Origin: Geothrix sp.
GTDB lineage: Bacteria > Acidobacteriota > Holophagae > Holophagales > Holophagaceae
Length of the DNA: 64,000 bases
Direction: 5' to 3'
Assembly (NCBI RefSeq): GCF_020622065.1
Contig: NZ_JAHRYQ010000002.1
Span: 1,113,905 to 1,177,904 of the forward strand
Shown here: positions 17,202 to 25,655 of the stretch, in pieces
Layout: every line of letters starts with the position of its first letter
Position numbering within the stretch: position 1 is the stretch's first letter
Program-made: the position numbers and the translations under genes
The notes under the pieces: model-generated
Databases searched by the model: none
Told to the model about the DNA's origin: nothing
What the model saw: only the letters and a program-made list of their open reading frames with translations

Positions 17202-18350
17202 TTACTCCACCCACACTTCGGGCGGCACGGGGTGGCTCAGGAAGTGGGTCATCCCCTCATTCAAGCCGTAGGCGCCGGTGGTGCCGAAGGCCAGCAGATC
17301 CCCCGGGGCCAGCTCTGGCAGGCGCACTTCGCCCAGGCGGTCGAGACTGGTGCAGAGGGGGCCGGCCAGCGTGTAAGGCTGGGTCCCACGCCCCTTGCCC
17401 ACGGCCCTCACCGGGAAGGGCTGGCCGGTAAGGAGGGGCCGGATCAAGTGGTTGATGCCGCCCTCCAGGATGGCGAAGCGGGTGCCGCGGCTCTCCTTGA
17501 TCCGCACCACGCGGGCCAGGTAGATTCCGCAGGGGCCCGCCAGGAAGCGGCCCGGCTCGAGGATCAGCTCGCCCGTGAACCAGGGATGTTCCATCAGAAT
17601 TTCGGACAATCCTTGTCCAAAGGTCCTCAGGTCGAGCGGGGCTTCGTCCGGCGCGTAGGGCACACCCAGCCCGCCGCCGAGATCGATCTGCTCGAAGGTC
17701 ATGCCGTGGGATTCGTGCAGGCGCTTCGCCAGGCTCAGCACGGCGCCGTGGATGGTCCGCAGCTTGGCCGCGTCCCGCTGGTTGCTGGCGGCGAAGACAT
17801 GCAGACCCCGGATGCGGACATGGCGGAGCTTTGCGGCCTTCTGAAGCAGGGCCGGGACCTCCTCCTCGTCCACGCCGAACGCCGATGGCCCACTGCCGCC
17901 GATGATGCGGTTGCCCTCATCGATGTCGAAGGCCGGGTGCACCCGCAGGTTCACGGCTACTTCGCGATCCGCCATCGCATCGAGCCGGGCGAGGTCCTCG
18001 AAGCCTTCCGCCTGCACCCGAACGCCCATGACCAGGGCGCGAAGCAGCTCGGTTTCCCGCTTCCCGGGCCCGGCGAAGAAGGTGCGGCCGGGGGGCAGCT
18101 TCAAGGCCTCCACCCGCTCCAGCTCGCCGATGGAGGCACAGTCGAAGCTGGCACCCAGGGCGGCGAAGCACGCCAGCAGCCGCGGATGCGGGTTCGCCTT
18201 CACCGCATAGGCGAGGCGCACCCGGGGCGGCAGCACCGCACGCAGGGCGGTGAACTGCTCCGTCGCCACCGCGCCGGAGTAGGCAAAGCAGGGCGTGCCG
18301 TGGGCCTCGGCCAGGGACCGGCATTGGGCATCGTCAAACGCGAAAAGCAT
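17202..18350 (-). CDS. PLP-dependent decarboxylase, DAP/ornithine type (probable LysA)
   Basis: 382 residues, fold type III decarboxylase. The PLP Lys lies in YAVKANPHP, the phosphate-binding Gly loop in DLGGGLGVPY, and EPGRFLAGPCG and GPLCTSLD form the C-terminal active-site elements with the conserved Cys and Asp. Its place at the end of a DAP-pathway cluster suggests diaminopimelate decarboxylase, the last step to lysine. The GPLCTSLD motif departs from the CESGD form of classical LysA and resembles BtrK/exosortase-associated decarboxylases, so the substrate needs caution. A palindromic repeat separates it from the aminotransferase. Confidence 0.75.
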   Translation of the reverse strand: MLFAFDDAQCRSLAEAHGTPCFAYSGAVATEQFTALRAVLPPRVRLAYAVKANPHPRLLACFAALGASFDCASIGELERVEALKLPPGRTFFAGPGKRETELLRALVMGVRVQAEGFEDLARLDAMADREVAVNLRVHPAFDIDEGNRIIGGSGPSAFGVDEEEVPALLQKAAKLRHVRIRGLHVFAASNQRDAAKLRTIHGAVLSLAKRLHESHGMTFEQIDLGGGLGVPYAPDEAPLDLRTFGQGLSEILMEHPWFTGELILEPGRFLAGPCGIYLARVVRIKESRGTRFAILEGGINHLIRPLLTGQPFPVRAVGKGRGTQPYTLAGPLCTSLDRLGEVRLPELAPGDLLAFGTTGAYGLNEGMTHFLSHPVPPEVWVE

Positions 18351-18363
18351 AAAAACCCCTAAC

Positions 18364-18486
18364 CCCAGAGAACGCAGACGACGCAGAGAAGGACGGGCCG
18401 GACTCTTGGGCCAACCCCTCCATCAGATTCTTCCCTGTGCATCCCTGTTTCATCCGGCATTCCTCTGCGATCTCTGCGGCTAAACC
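18364..18486. repeat. Interspersed imperfect inverted repeat (CGCAGAG family)
   Basis: The left arm (18364-18392) has two CGCAGA-GA units. The right arm (18461-18486) reads, in reverse complement, CCGCAGAGATCGCAGAGGAA. The arms bracket a GC-poor spacer. The composition is unlike the surrounding genes and resembles the dispersed intergenic palindromes known from many bacterial genomes. It fills the gap between the decarboxylase and aminotransferase genes. Confidence 0.6.
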
Positions 18487-18491
18487 TCGTT

Positions 18492-19607
18492 TCAGTGCTT
18501 CCAGTAGGGGGCCAGCCGCCGCACGCCCTCCCTCAGCTGCTCGGGCGTAGCGGCGAAGCTGAGACGGGCGTGACCGCGGCCGCCTTCGCCGAAGGCGAGG
18601 CCGGGGATGAGCACGACCTTGGCCTCATCCCGCAGCTTCAGGCAGAAAGCCAGGGGATCGGCGTGCGCGGACTCCGGCAGAGCCATGAAGTGGTAGAAGG
18701 TGCCGTCGGGGGGCGTCACGGTGTGGCCCAGCTCTTCACGCAGGGCCGAGGCCAGGGCTTCCCAGCGCAGCTGCACGGCGGCGCGGGCCTCGGCCAGGAT
18801 GGCGTCCGAGTGTTCGAGGAGCGCCAGGGCCGCCCACTGGGCCGGTGTGGCCGTGCCCGTCACCGCGTAGCCATGGACCACGCGGGCAGGGGTGAGCCAG
18901 GCGGGATCGCCCACGGCCCAGCCCACACGCAGGCCCGGCGCGCCCCAGCCCTTGCTCACCGAGCTGGTCACCACGCCGCGATCGGTGACATCGCGCAGGC
19001 TGGGCGCCCGCACGCCGAAGTGGAGGTCGCGGTAGACCTCATCCGAAATGAGCAGAATGCCCCGGGCCACGCAGGCCTCGGCCACGCGCTTGAGGGCCGC
19101 GAGATCGCCCCCGCCGCCCGTGGGGTTGGAAGGCAGGTTGAGGATCACGGCGGAGGCCTCTGGCGTGGCGTCCAGCACCCGGATGAGGGCCTCGGCATCG
19201 AGCCGGAACCGGTCCTTGGACAGCGGATAGGTCACGGGCTCGGCACCCGCGATGCGGGCCAGGGCCGGATAGGCCACGAAGCCGGGGTCGGGCATGAGGA
19301 CCTTCGTGCCGGGCTCCACCCAGGCCTGGAACAGCGAGAAGAGCGCCCCCTGGGAACCGGTGGTGATGAGCACCTCCTCCACCTGGGCGCCGTGGAAGGC
19401 GGCCACGGCCTTTCTCAGCTCCAGCAGGCCCACATGGGGCACATAGGCGCAGGGGCCGGGATCGCGCAGCAGCGCCCGCCGGGCCACCTCCGGCAGGTTC
19501 CAGGTGGGTTCGCCCAGGCCCAGGGGGATGGCCCCGGGCGGCGTGCCGTCCGTGATGGCTCGGATGGGCGAGGGCTTCAGCAGGGACAGGCGGGTGGCGG
19601 GATTCAT
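18492..19607 (-). CDS. Class I/II aminotransferase (candidate DapC role)
   Basis: 371 residues, fold type I. Visible features are GEPTWNLP near the N-terminus, the cofactor loop TTGSQGALFSLF, NLPSNPTGG with the conserved Asn, ISDEVYRDL, and the Schiff-base Lys in SSVSKGWGAPGLRVGW. The C-terminal Arg is in HARLSFAA. Sequence alone gives an aspartate-aminotransferase-like enzyme. Position between dapD and the decarboxylase suggests it supplies the N-succinyl-2-amino-6-ketopimelate transamination step, which is otherwise missing. GAGGT precedes the ATG at good spacing. Confidence 0.82.
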   Translation of the reverse strand: MNPATRLSLLKPSPIRAITDGTPPGAIPLGLGEPTWNLPEVARRALLRDPGPCAYVPHVGLLELRKAVAAFHGAQVEEVLITTGSQGALFSLFQAWVEPGTKVLMPDPGFVAYPALARIAGAEPVTYPLSKDRFRLDAEALIRVLDATPEASAVILNLPSNPTGGGGDLAALKRVAEACVARGILLISDEVYRDLHFGVRAPSLRDVTDRGVVTSSVSKGWGAPGLRVGWAVGDPAWLTPARVVHGYAVTGTATPAQWAALALLEHSDAILAEARAAVQLRWEALASALREELGHTVTPPDGTFYHFMALPESAHADPLAFCLKLRDEAKVVLIPGLAFGEGGRGHARLSFAATPEQLREGVRRLAPYWKH

Positions 19608-19630
19608 CGGGACCTCAAAAGCAACAGATC

Positions 19631-19704
19631 ACCACCAAGACACCAGGGCACCAAGTAAAGACAAAGGGTTTTTGCCGTTCTTGGTGCCTTCGCGGCCTGG
19701 TGGT
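19631..19704. repeat. Interspersed imperfect inverted repeat (ACCACCAAG family)
   Basis: The left arm 19631-19655 and the right arm 19680-19704 match at 20 of 25 positions as reverse complements. Each outer end is ACCACCA and each inner end is GGCACCAAG. The A/T-rich spacer contains AAAGACAAAGGGTTTTT. This is a typical dispersed CCACCAAGRCACCAAG palindrome. It lies between dapD and the aminotransferase and could fold in the operon transcript. Confidence 0.7.
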
Positions 19705-19725
19705 TTTCATTTCGTCACCACCGCC

Positions 19726-20547
19726 CTACCGCAGCGCCTGTTCCAGGGCCGTGGCCGCGTCGGTCCTGTCGTCGCGGTACTTCACGATGCAGGGGGCCGA
19801 TACCTGGAGCCCGCGGGCCTTGGCATAGTCGCCGGAGGCGGGCCGGGAGCCCGGCACCACCACGGCGCCTTCGGGCACCTCCTGGCGCAGCTCGCGGCCA
19901 TTCACCAGGTCGTAGATCACGGTGCTGCCCGTGATGACCACACCCGAGGCCAGCACCGCGCGTCGGCGCACCACGATGCCCTCGAAGAGCCCCACCAGTC
20001 CGCCCACGAAGGCGTCATCCTCCACGATCACCGGCCGGGCGCCGGCGGGCTCCAGCACGCCGCCGATCTGGGCGGCGGCCGACAGGTGCACGCGCTTGCC
20101 GATCTGGGCGCAGCTGCCCACCAGGGCGTGGCTGTCCACCATGGTGCCCTCATCCACGAAAGCCCCCACATTCACATACGCGGGCGGCATGAGCACCACG
20201 CTGCGGGCAATGTGGGCGCCGCGCCGCACCGATGATCCGCCCGGCACGAGGCGCACGCCATCCTCCAGTCCGAAGTGGCGGACCGGATAGGCGGTCTTGT
20301 CGAACATGGGAAAGCCGGGACCCGGCATCTCCACCAGGTTCGTCCGGCGGAAACCGCAGAGGATCGCCTGCTTCACCCAGGTGTTGGCCACCCAGGTGCC
20401 GTCATCCTGGCGCTCGGCGGCCCGGATGGTGCCCGTCTCCAAGCCCACCAGGAGTACTTGGTGCATGGCGGGGGCTTCGGGATCCGCCGCCAGGACCTCC
20501 GCCGGACGGTTGAAGAAGCTGTGGATGGAATCCAGATCGACAACCAT
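19726..20547 (-). CDS. dapD: Tetrahydrodipicolinate N-succinyltransferase DapD
   Basis: 273 residues, essentially the E. coli DapD length. It succinylates tetrahydrodipicolinate in the succinylase branch of lysine synthesis. The left-handed beta-helix hexapeptide region is clear (RRGAHIARSVVLMPPAYVNV, GTMVDSHALVGSCAQIGK, VHLSAAAQIGGVLEP). The VNVGAFVDEGTMVDSHALVGSC core is diagnostic. The ATG shares one base with the dapA stop (TGATG), which fixes the start. Confidence 0.95.
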   Translation of the reverse strand: MVVDLDSIHSFFNRPAEVLAADPEAPAMHQVLLVGLETGTIRAAERQDDGTWVANTWVKQAILCGFRRTNLVEMPGPGFPMFDKTAYPVRHFGLEDGVRLVPGGSSVRRGAHIARSVVLMPPAYVNVGAFVDEGTMVDSHALVGSCAQIGKRVHLSAAAQIGGVLEPAGARPVIVEDDAFVGGLVGLFEGIVVRRRAVLASGVVITGSTVIYDLVNGRELRQEVPEGAVVVPGSRPASGDYAKARGLQVSAPCIVKYRDDRTDAATALEQALR

Positions 20548-21449
20548 CACACCACTCCAGGGAAGGTGCCCTCGGTCGAGAGGCAGAGGGCTTCGGCCAG
20601 GCGTGTGCGCGTGGCGGGTTCGGCAGGAACCAGGGGCAGGCGCAGGCCGTCTTCGCAGAGGCCCAGGAGCTTCAGCACTGCCTTCAGGGGGATGGGATTG
20701 CTCTCCACGAAGAGGGCGTCCATCAGGGGCAGCAGCTGCTGGTGCAGGCGCAGGGCCTCGACCCCGTTCCCCTGCCGGGCGGCGGCGATCATGGCCGCAG
20801 TCTCGCGAGGCAGCACATTGCCCAGCACCGAGATGAGACCAGAAGCCCCCACGGCCAGGGAGGCCACGGCCAGGTTGTCGTCGCCGGACAACAGCAGCTT
20901 GCCCTTGGGCAGCTGTCGCGCGATCTCCCCGATCTGGGCCAGGTTGCCGCTGCTCTCCTTCACGGCCACCACCTGGGGATTCTCCCAGAGGCGGGCCAGC
21001 ACGGCCGGGGTCACATTCAGCCCCGTGCGGCCCGGCACATTGTAGGCAATGATCGGCAACCCCGGTGCCGCGTCGGCCACCGCGGCGAAGTGCGCCACCA
21101 GGCCAGCGGGCGTGGGCTTGTTGTAGTAGGGCGTCACCACCAGGGCGCCCTGGGCTCCCAGGGCCTGGGCGCGCTGGGTCATGGCCGCTGCCTGGCGCGT
21201 GGCGTTGTGTCCCGTGCCCACGACCACGGGGCGGCCGCTGCTCTCCTCGAGACAAGCCGTGATGATGGCGTCGCGCTCCGCATCCAGGATCGTGGCGGCT
21301 TCCCCCGTGGAGCCCAGGGGTACCAGGAAGTCCACTCCGCCTGCCACCACATGCCGCACCAGCTTGCGGAAGGCGGGCAGGTCCACCTCGCCCGAGGCGG
21401 TAAAGGGCGTCGCCAGGGCGACGGCGAGTCCGGAGAAATCGAGGGTCAT
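20547..21449 (-). CDS. dapA: 4-hydroxy-tetrahydrodipicolinate synthase DapA
   Basis: 300 residues, a TIM-barrel class I aldolase. It condenses pyruvate with aspartate semialdehyde. Motifs: LATPFTASGEVD, LGSTGEAATI, YYNKPTPAGL with the catalytic Tyr, YNVPGRTGLN, and the Schiff-base Lys in VVAVKESSGN. GGAGG stands 6 bases before the ATG, which itself overlaps the dapB stop (ATGA). Confidence 0.96.
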   Translation of the reverse strand: MTLDFSGLAVALATPFTASGEVDLPAFRKLVRHVVAGGVDFLVPLGSTGEAATILDAERDAIITACLEESSGRPVVVGTGHNATRQAAAMTQRAQALGAQGALVVTPYYNKPTPAGLVAHFAAVADAAPGLPIIAYNVPGRTGLNVTPAVLARLWENPQVVAVKESSGNLAQIGEIARQLPKGKLLLSGDDNLAVASLAVGASGLISVLGNVLPRETAAMIAAARQGNGVEALRLHQQLLPLMDALFVESNPIPLKAVLKLLGLCEDGLRLPLVPAEPATRTRLAEALCLSTEGTFPGVV

Positions 21450-22168
21450 GGTTTGCCTCCGAAGGCGAAGAGGGGATCGAGCAGGTCGGCGGCCAGGTCT
21501 TCCATGGTGAAGACGCCCTTGCGGCCCTGAAGCCAGTGGGCCGCCGCCAGAGCGCCTTGGGCGAAGGGCGCCCGGGACCGGGCGATGTGCGTCAGCTCCA
21601 GCAGCTCGGCGGGGGCATCCAGCCCCACCGTGTGGGTGCCGAATTCCGCCCCGGCCCTCACGACGCCGATGCTCAGCTGATGCGGCGCTGGCGTGCCCAA
21701 AGTCCATTCGGTTTTGCGGGGACAGCCCCGCAGGAGGGCCGCGGCCAGCGTCTTGGCCGTGCCGGAAGGTGCGTCGGCCTTGAGGCGGTGGTGGCGCTCC
21801 ATCAGGAAGGGATCCCGCGCGGGATCGAGGGCCGCGAAGCGCCCCAGCACCGTGGCGAAGCGGGCCATGAGGGCCACCGAGAGCGAGAAGTTGGAGGCCG
21901 CCAACACGCCGATGCGCCCCGCCACACGATCCTCCAGGTCGGGCACCGACCAGCCCGTGGTGCCGATCACGAGGTCGGTTCCCGTCTCCAGGGCCCAGGC
22001 GAGATGGGCCTCGACGGCCTCCGCCACGCTGGCATCGATGGCCACGGCCACGGGGCCGGTCGGGCGCCCTTCGCGGTCCACCTGCCAGGCCAGGGCCTCC
22101 CCGGCCTCCGCGGCGATGGCTGAACCCAGACGGCCCTTCCCGAAGAGGCCAAGGCGGGGTGCCGTCAC
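21446..22168 (-). CDS. dapB: 4-hydroxy-tetrahydrodipicolinate reductase DapB
   Basis: 240 residues, about 30 shorter than E. coli DapB. The N-terminal nucleotide-binding loop is LGLFGKGRLGSAIA. The catalytic segment HHRLKADAPSGTAKTLA holds the His and Lys of the family signature, and VIGTTGW and AASNFSLSVALM are also present. Translation begins at a GTG that overlaps the lysC stop (GTGA). The shortening appears to fall between the nucleotide loop and VIGTTGW, as in other compact DapB forms. Confidence 0.93.
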   Translation of the reverse strand: MTAPRLGLFGKGRLGSAIAAEAGEALAWQVDREGRPTGPVAVAIDASVAEAVEAHLAWALETGTDLVIGTTGWSVPDLEDRVAGRIGVLAASNFSLSVALMARFATVLGRFAALDPARDPFLMERHHRLKADAPSGTAKTLAAALLRGCPRKTEWTLGTPAPHQLSIGVVRAGAEFGTHTVGLDAPAELLELTHIARSRAPFAQGALAAAHWLQGRKGVFTMEDLAADLLDPLFAFGGKP

Positions 22169-23505
22169 GCCGCACCCCCCACCAGCACGCGATGCAGGCG
22201 CCGCAGGGCCTCGGAACTCTGGTCCTGGCGGACCACCAGGCTCAGGTTGATCTCGTTGGCGCCCATGCTGATCATCTCCACATTGATGTCGCCCAGCGAG
22301 GACAGCAGCTGCGCGCCCAGGCCCGGCGTGGACTTCAGCCGCTCGCCCACGGCGGCGATGATGGCCCGGCCCTCGTGGATCTCCACCGTGGCGAAGGCCG
22401 ACAGGTCCTGGATCAGGGGCTTCAGCGGCACATCCGCCTCCACCGTGAGGGAGACGCTCACCTCGGCCGTGGCCACGAGGTCGACGCTCACGCCGCGGCG
22501 GCCGAACACTTCGAACAGCCGCGCCAGGAACCCGCTCTGGGCCAGCATCCGGGAGCTGCTCACCGTAAGCACGGTCACCGGGCCCCGGCTGGCCAGGGCC
22601 GTGATGGGACGGCCCGTGCGGACCTCGGCCGAGATCGTGGTGAAGCGGCCTTCGGGTTTCTGCGTGTGGCGCACGGTGACAGGGATGCGCGCTTCCACCG
22701 CGGGCTGGATGGTGGCCGGGTGGAGCACCTTGGCGCCGAAAGCGGCCAGCTCGGCGGCCTCGGCGAAGCTCAGCTCGGGAATGGGCAGGGCCTCGGGCAC
22801 GATGCGCGGATCGCAGGTGAGCACGCCCTCCACATCCGTCCAGATCTGCACCTCCGCCGCGCCCAAGGCCGCCCCGAAGAGGGCGGCGGAATAATCGCTG
22901 CCACCCCGGCCCAGCGTGGTGGTGAGCCCATCCTCCGTGGCGCCGATGTAGCCCTGGGTCACCACGGCCCGGCCCGGGCCCAGGAGGGGCTTCAGGTGGT
23001 CGGCAGCCAGGGGCCGGATCGCCTCCTGCTGGGGCACGGCCTCCCCGAACACGCCGTCCGTACGGAGAACCGTGCGGGCATCCACCCAGGCACCCCCCAC
23101 GAAGGCCGCGAAGATGCGCGTGGACAGCCGCTCGCCCAGCGAGGCGATGGCATCCATGCTCCGGGGGCTCAGCTCGCGGAGCAGGGCCACGCCCCGAAGC
23201 AGCAGCTCGAGCTCCCCGAAGAGGTCCGTCAGGGCCACATCCAGGCTTTCGGGCACGGCGCCGTCGAACAGCTCCGCGGCGGCCTTCCGGTGGGAGGCCA
23301 TGAGGCCCCGCTGCTGCTCCATGGCGCCGGCCAGGTCGCCCGCTTCCGCGGCCCTCGCCGCCCCGAAGAGGCCGTTGGTGGTCTTGCCCATGGCGGACAG
23401 CACCACCAGGGGCGACTGGGGCAGGGCCGACCGCACCAGGCTCGCCACCTGGCGCATGCAGGCCGCATCGGCCACACTGCTGCCGCCGAACTTGAGGACG
23501 ATCAT
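22165..23505 (-). CDS. lysC: Aspartate kinase LysC (class III, monofunctional)
   Basis: 446 residues, close to E. coli LysC (449). It phosphorylates aspartate at the entry of the pathway. The N-terminal kinase motif is MIVLKFGGSSVADA; ATEDGLTTTLGRGGSDYSAAL is the substrate/ATP region. Two C-terminal ACT domains begin near residue 300 (VTVLTVSSSRMLAQSG, VEMISMGANEINLS), so feedback control by an amino acid is likely. The ATG overlaps the asd stop (ATGA), which excludes the longer upstream frame. Confidence 0.94.
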   Translation of the reverse strand: MIVLKFGGSSVADAACMRQVASLVRSALPQSPLVVLSAMGKTTNGLFGAARAAEAGDLAGAMEQQRGLMASHRKAAAELFDGAVPESLDVALTDLFGELELLLRGVALLRELSPRSMDAIASLGERLSTRIFAAFVGGAWVDARTVLRTDGVFGEAVPQQEAIRPLAADHLKPLLGPGRAVVTQGYIGATEDGLTTTLGRGGSDYSAALFGAALGAAEVQIWTDVEGVLTCDPRIVPEALPIPELSFAEAAELAAFGAKVLHPATIQPAVEARIPVTVRHTQKPEGRFTTISAEVRTGRPITALASRGPVTVLTVSSSRMLAQSGFLARLFEVFGRRGVSVDLVATAEVSVSLTVEADVPLKPLIQDLSAFATVEIHEGRAIIAAVGERLKSTPGLGAQLLSSLGDINVEMISMGANEINLSLVVRQDQSSEALRRLHRVLVGGAA

Positions 23506-24557
23506 CGGAGGTACCCCTTCGCATGGGCCAGCTCGGCGTTCAGGATGCTGCCTCCGGCCGCCCCGCGCTCCGTGTTGTGGCCGAGGAGCGCGAACTTCAC
23601 ACCGAGGATGGGGCAAGCCCTCAGGCGGCCCACATGCACGCTCATGCCGCCATCCGTCTCCACATCGCGGCGTACCTGGGGGCGGTCCTCCAGGGTGTGG
23701 ACATGCACGGGCACGGCGGGTGCCGAAAAGAGCTTCAGTCGCTGGGGTTCAGGTTTCCAGCTCAGCCAGGCCTCGCGCACCGCCTCCAGGGATGGGTTGC
23801 CTTTCAGCTTCACGCTGACGGCCTCCGTGTGGCCCTCGATGACGGGTACCCGATGGCAGAGGGCGCTCACCCGCATGGGCGCCAGCTCCACTTCGCGGCC
23901 GGTGAAGCGACCCAGCATCTTGGGCGTCTCCTCCTCCACCTTCGGCTCCTCGTTGCGGATGAAGGGGATCACATTGCCCAGGATGTCCAGGCTGGCCACG
24001 CCGGGGTAGCCGGCGCCGCTGATGGCCTGCATGGAGGTCATCAGCACGGCCTCCACACCGAAGGCCTCCTGGAGCGGGGCCAGGGCCATGACCAGCACCG
24101 TGGCCGTGCAGTTGGCGTTGGTGACGATGCCGCCGCTCCAGCCGTGGTGATGGCGCTGCACCTCGAGCAGGCCCAGATGATCGGCGTTCACCTCGGGCAC
24201 CAGCAGGGGCACTTCCGGCGACATGCGGAAGGCCGCCGCGTTGGAGAACACCATGGCCCCGGCCCGGGCGAAGGCCGGCTCCAGCTCCGTGGCCGGCGCC
24301 GTGTCGAGGGCGCTGAAGATCACCGGCGACAGGGCGAATTCCGGGGTGCCCTCGGCCATCACCTGGTCGCCCAAACCGCCATAGGGCTCGCCGTCCAGGC
24401 GCCAGGCGCAGGCGTCGCGGTAGCGCTTGCCGGCGCTGCGTTCGCTGGCCGCGAGGTGTTCCACGCGGAAGAGGGGGTGGTTCGCCAGGCGCCGCACAAA
24501 GCGCTGGCCCACGACGCCAGTGGCGCCCAACACGGTCACGGGGATTTTCGAGGACAT
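23502..24557 (-). CDS. asd: Aspartate-semialdehyde dehydrogenase
   Basis: 351 residues. It reduces aspartyl phosphate to the semialdehyde using NADPH. The N-terminal GATGVVGQRF loop binds NADP. The catalytic Cys lies in NANCTAT, which with SGAGYPGVASLDI marks the archaeal/fungal-type Asd branch rather than the E. coli type. The catalytic His is in the HRVPVIEGHTE segment. The start is 3 bases after the dapE stop. Confidence 0.95.
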   Translation of the reverse strand: MSSKIPVTVLGATGVVGQRFVRRLANHPLFRVEHLAASERSAGKRYRDACAWRLDGEPYGGLGDQVMAEGTPEFALSPVIFSALDTAPATELEPAFARAGAMVFSNAAAFRMSPEVPLLVPEVNADHLGLLEVQRHHHGWSGGIVTNANCTATVLVMALAPLQEAFGVEAVLMTSMQAISGAGYPGVASLDILGNVIPFIRNEEPKVEEETPKMLGRFTGREVELAPMRVSALCHRVPVIEGHTEAVSVKLKGNPSLEAVREAWLSWKPEPQRLKLFSAPAVPVHVHTLEDRPQVRRDVETDGGMSVHVGRLRACPILGVKFALLGHNTERGAAGGSILNAELAHAKGYLR

Positions 24558-24560
24558 GGT

Positions 24561-25595
24561 TCAGTCTCCCAGGAAATGCAGGGCCAGCCGGTGATTCAGA
24601 TCCACGCCGGCTTCCAGATCGGCGAGGGCGAGGCACTCCTCCAGCGTGTGCGCCACGCGGATGCTGCCGGGCCCCGCCAACACCACGGTGCGATCCGGCA
24701 CCAGCGCCCGCAGGGTGGGCGCATCGGATCCGAAGGGCATGGCCGCCTGCTCGAAGCCAGGAATCTCCGGATAGCGATCCGGGGGTTCGTCCAGGCGCAG
24801 GTCCACCGAACCTTCGGGCGGCGCCAGGCGGCGGACCTCCTCGGCAAAGGTGCTGCCGGGCAGCGTGCGCACCAGCAGGTCGGCCACCGCCGAGGCTGGC
24901 ACGGAGTTGAGGGCCTCGCCCCCGCGCAGCAGCCCGAGGTTCCACACCTCGGGACCCAACCGGGGATCCGCGGGCCGGGGCTGCTCGCGCAGCCGCTGGA
25001 GCCAGTCCAGCAGGGGCCAGGTGGCGTCGTGGCCCAGCTCCGGGCTGCCGCTGTGGGCGGCCCGACCTGCGCAGTGGAGGCAGAGGTGCTGGGCCCCGCG
25101 CTGACCCGAGGCCAGCTTCAGCTCCGTGGGCTCGCCGTTGATGAGCGCCCTCAGGTCCCGCAGGCGGTCCGCCAAGCCCAGGGCCGCGGTGGCTCCCGCG
25201 CTGTCGGTCTCCTCGCCCACCACGCCCAGCCAGGCGAGGCCTTCGCGGCCTTCGGCCAGCAACCTCCGTACGGCGCCGAGCTGGGCCACAATCTGGCCCT
25301 TGGCGTCGCAGGTCCCGCGGCCATGCAGCACCTCTCCCTCCAGCCTCGGCGGCAGGAAGGGCGGCACCGTATCCAGATGGGTGGAGAAGAGCACCGCCGG
25401 TCGCCCCCAGACCGCCAGCACATTGGTTCGACCCTCGGCCACGGGCTGCTCGTGGATCGTCGCGCCGAGTCCCTGCAGCAGGGCCCGCAGGGCCGGCAGG
25501 CCCGCATCCTCCCGGCCCGAAGTGGTCTCCTGGGCGCAAAGCTGTCGCAGGCTGCCTGTGAGCCAGCTTCGGAGATCGGCGGTGGTGGCGTTCAT
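24561..25595 (-). CDS. dapE: M20-family deacylase, probable succinyl-diaminopimelate desuccinylase DapE
   Basis: 344 residues. M20 metallopeptidase motifs: THLDTVPPF (first metal His and catalytic Asp), GRGTCDAKGQ (bridging Asp) and GEETDSAG (general-base Glu and ligand). A dimerisation domain follows (AGRAAHSGSPELG). Related enzymes remove acetyl from ornithine or lysine carriers, but first place in a DAP operon containing dapD argues for succinyl-DAP desuccinylation. GAGG precedes the ATG; the frame open to 25688 runs into the riboswitch leader and was rejected. Confidence 0.85.
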   Translation of the reverse strand: MNATTADLRSWLTGSLRQLCAQETTSGREDAGLPALRALLQGLGATIHEQPVAEGRTNVLAVWGRPAVLFSTHLDTVPPFLPPRLEGEVLHGRGTCDAKGQIVAQLGAVRRLLAEGREGLAWLGVVGEETDSAGATAALGLADRLRDLRALINGEPTELKLASGQRGAQHLCLHCAGRAAHSGSPELGHDATWPLLDWLQRLREQPRPADPRLGPEVWNLGLLRGGEALNSVPASAVADLLVRTLPGSTFAEEVRRLAPPEGSVDLRLDEPPDRYPEIPGFEQAAMPFGSDAPTLRALVPDRTVVLAGPGSIRVAHTLEECLALADLEAGVDLNHRLALHFLGD

Positions 25596-25630
25596 GGAAA
25601 CCTCGGCGGGCCGACGGTGCCATCTGGAAC

Positions 25631-25653
25631 GCGGTGGGAGGGACTCCCGCCGC
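25631..25653 (-). promoter_or_regulatory. Expression-platform hairpin downstream of the riboswitch
   Basis: A 10-position stem with one mismatch and a 3-base loop (GCGGCGGGAG / CTCCCACCGC on the minus strand) lies between the aptamer and the dapE ribosome binding site. No U-run follows. Control may therefore be by a non-canonical terminator, Rho, or alternative pairing rather than a classic intrinsic terminator. Confidence 0.5.
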
Positions 25654-25655
25654 CG

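Noticed and set aside
18351-18491. A short gene in the gap between the decarboxylase and aminotransferase
   Set aside because: The only frames are repeat-derived (Arg/Ser-rich) and coincide with the inverted repeat.
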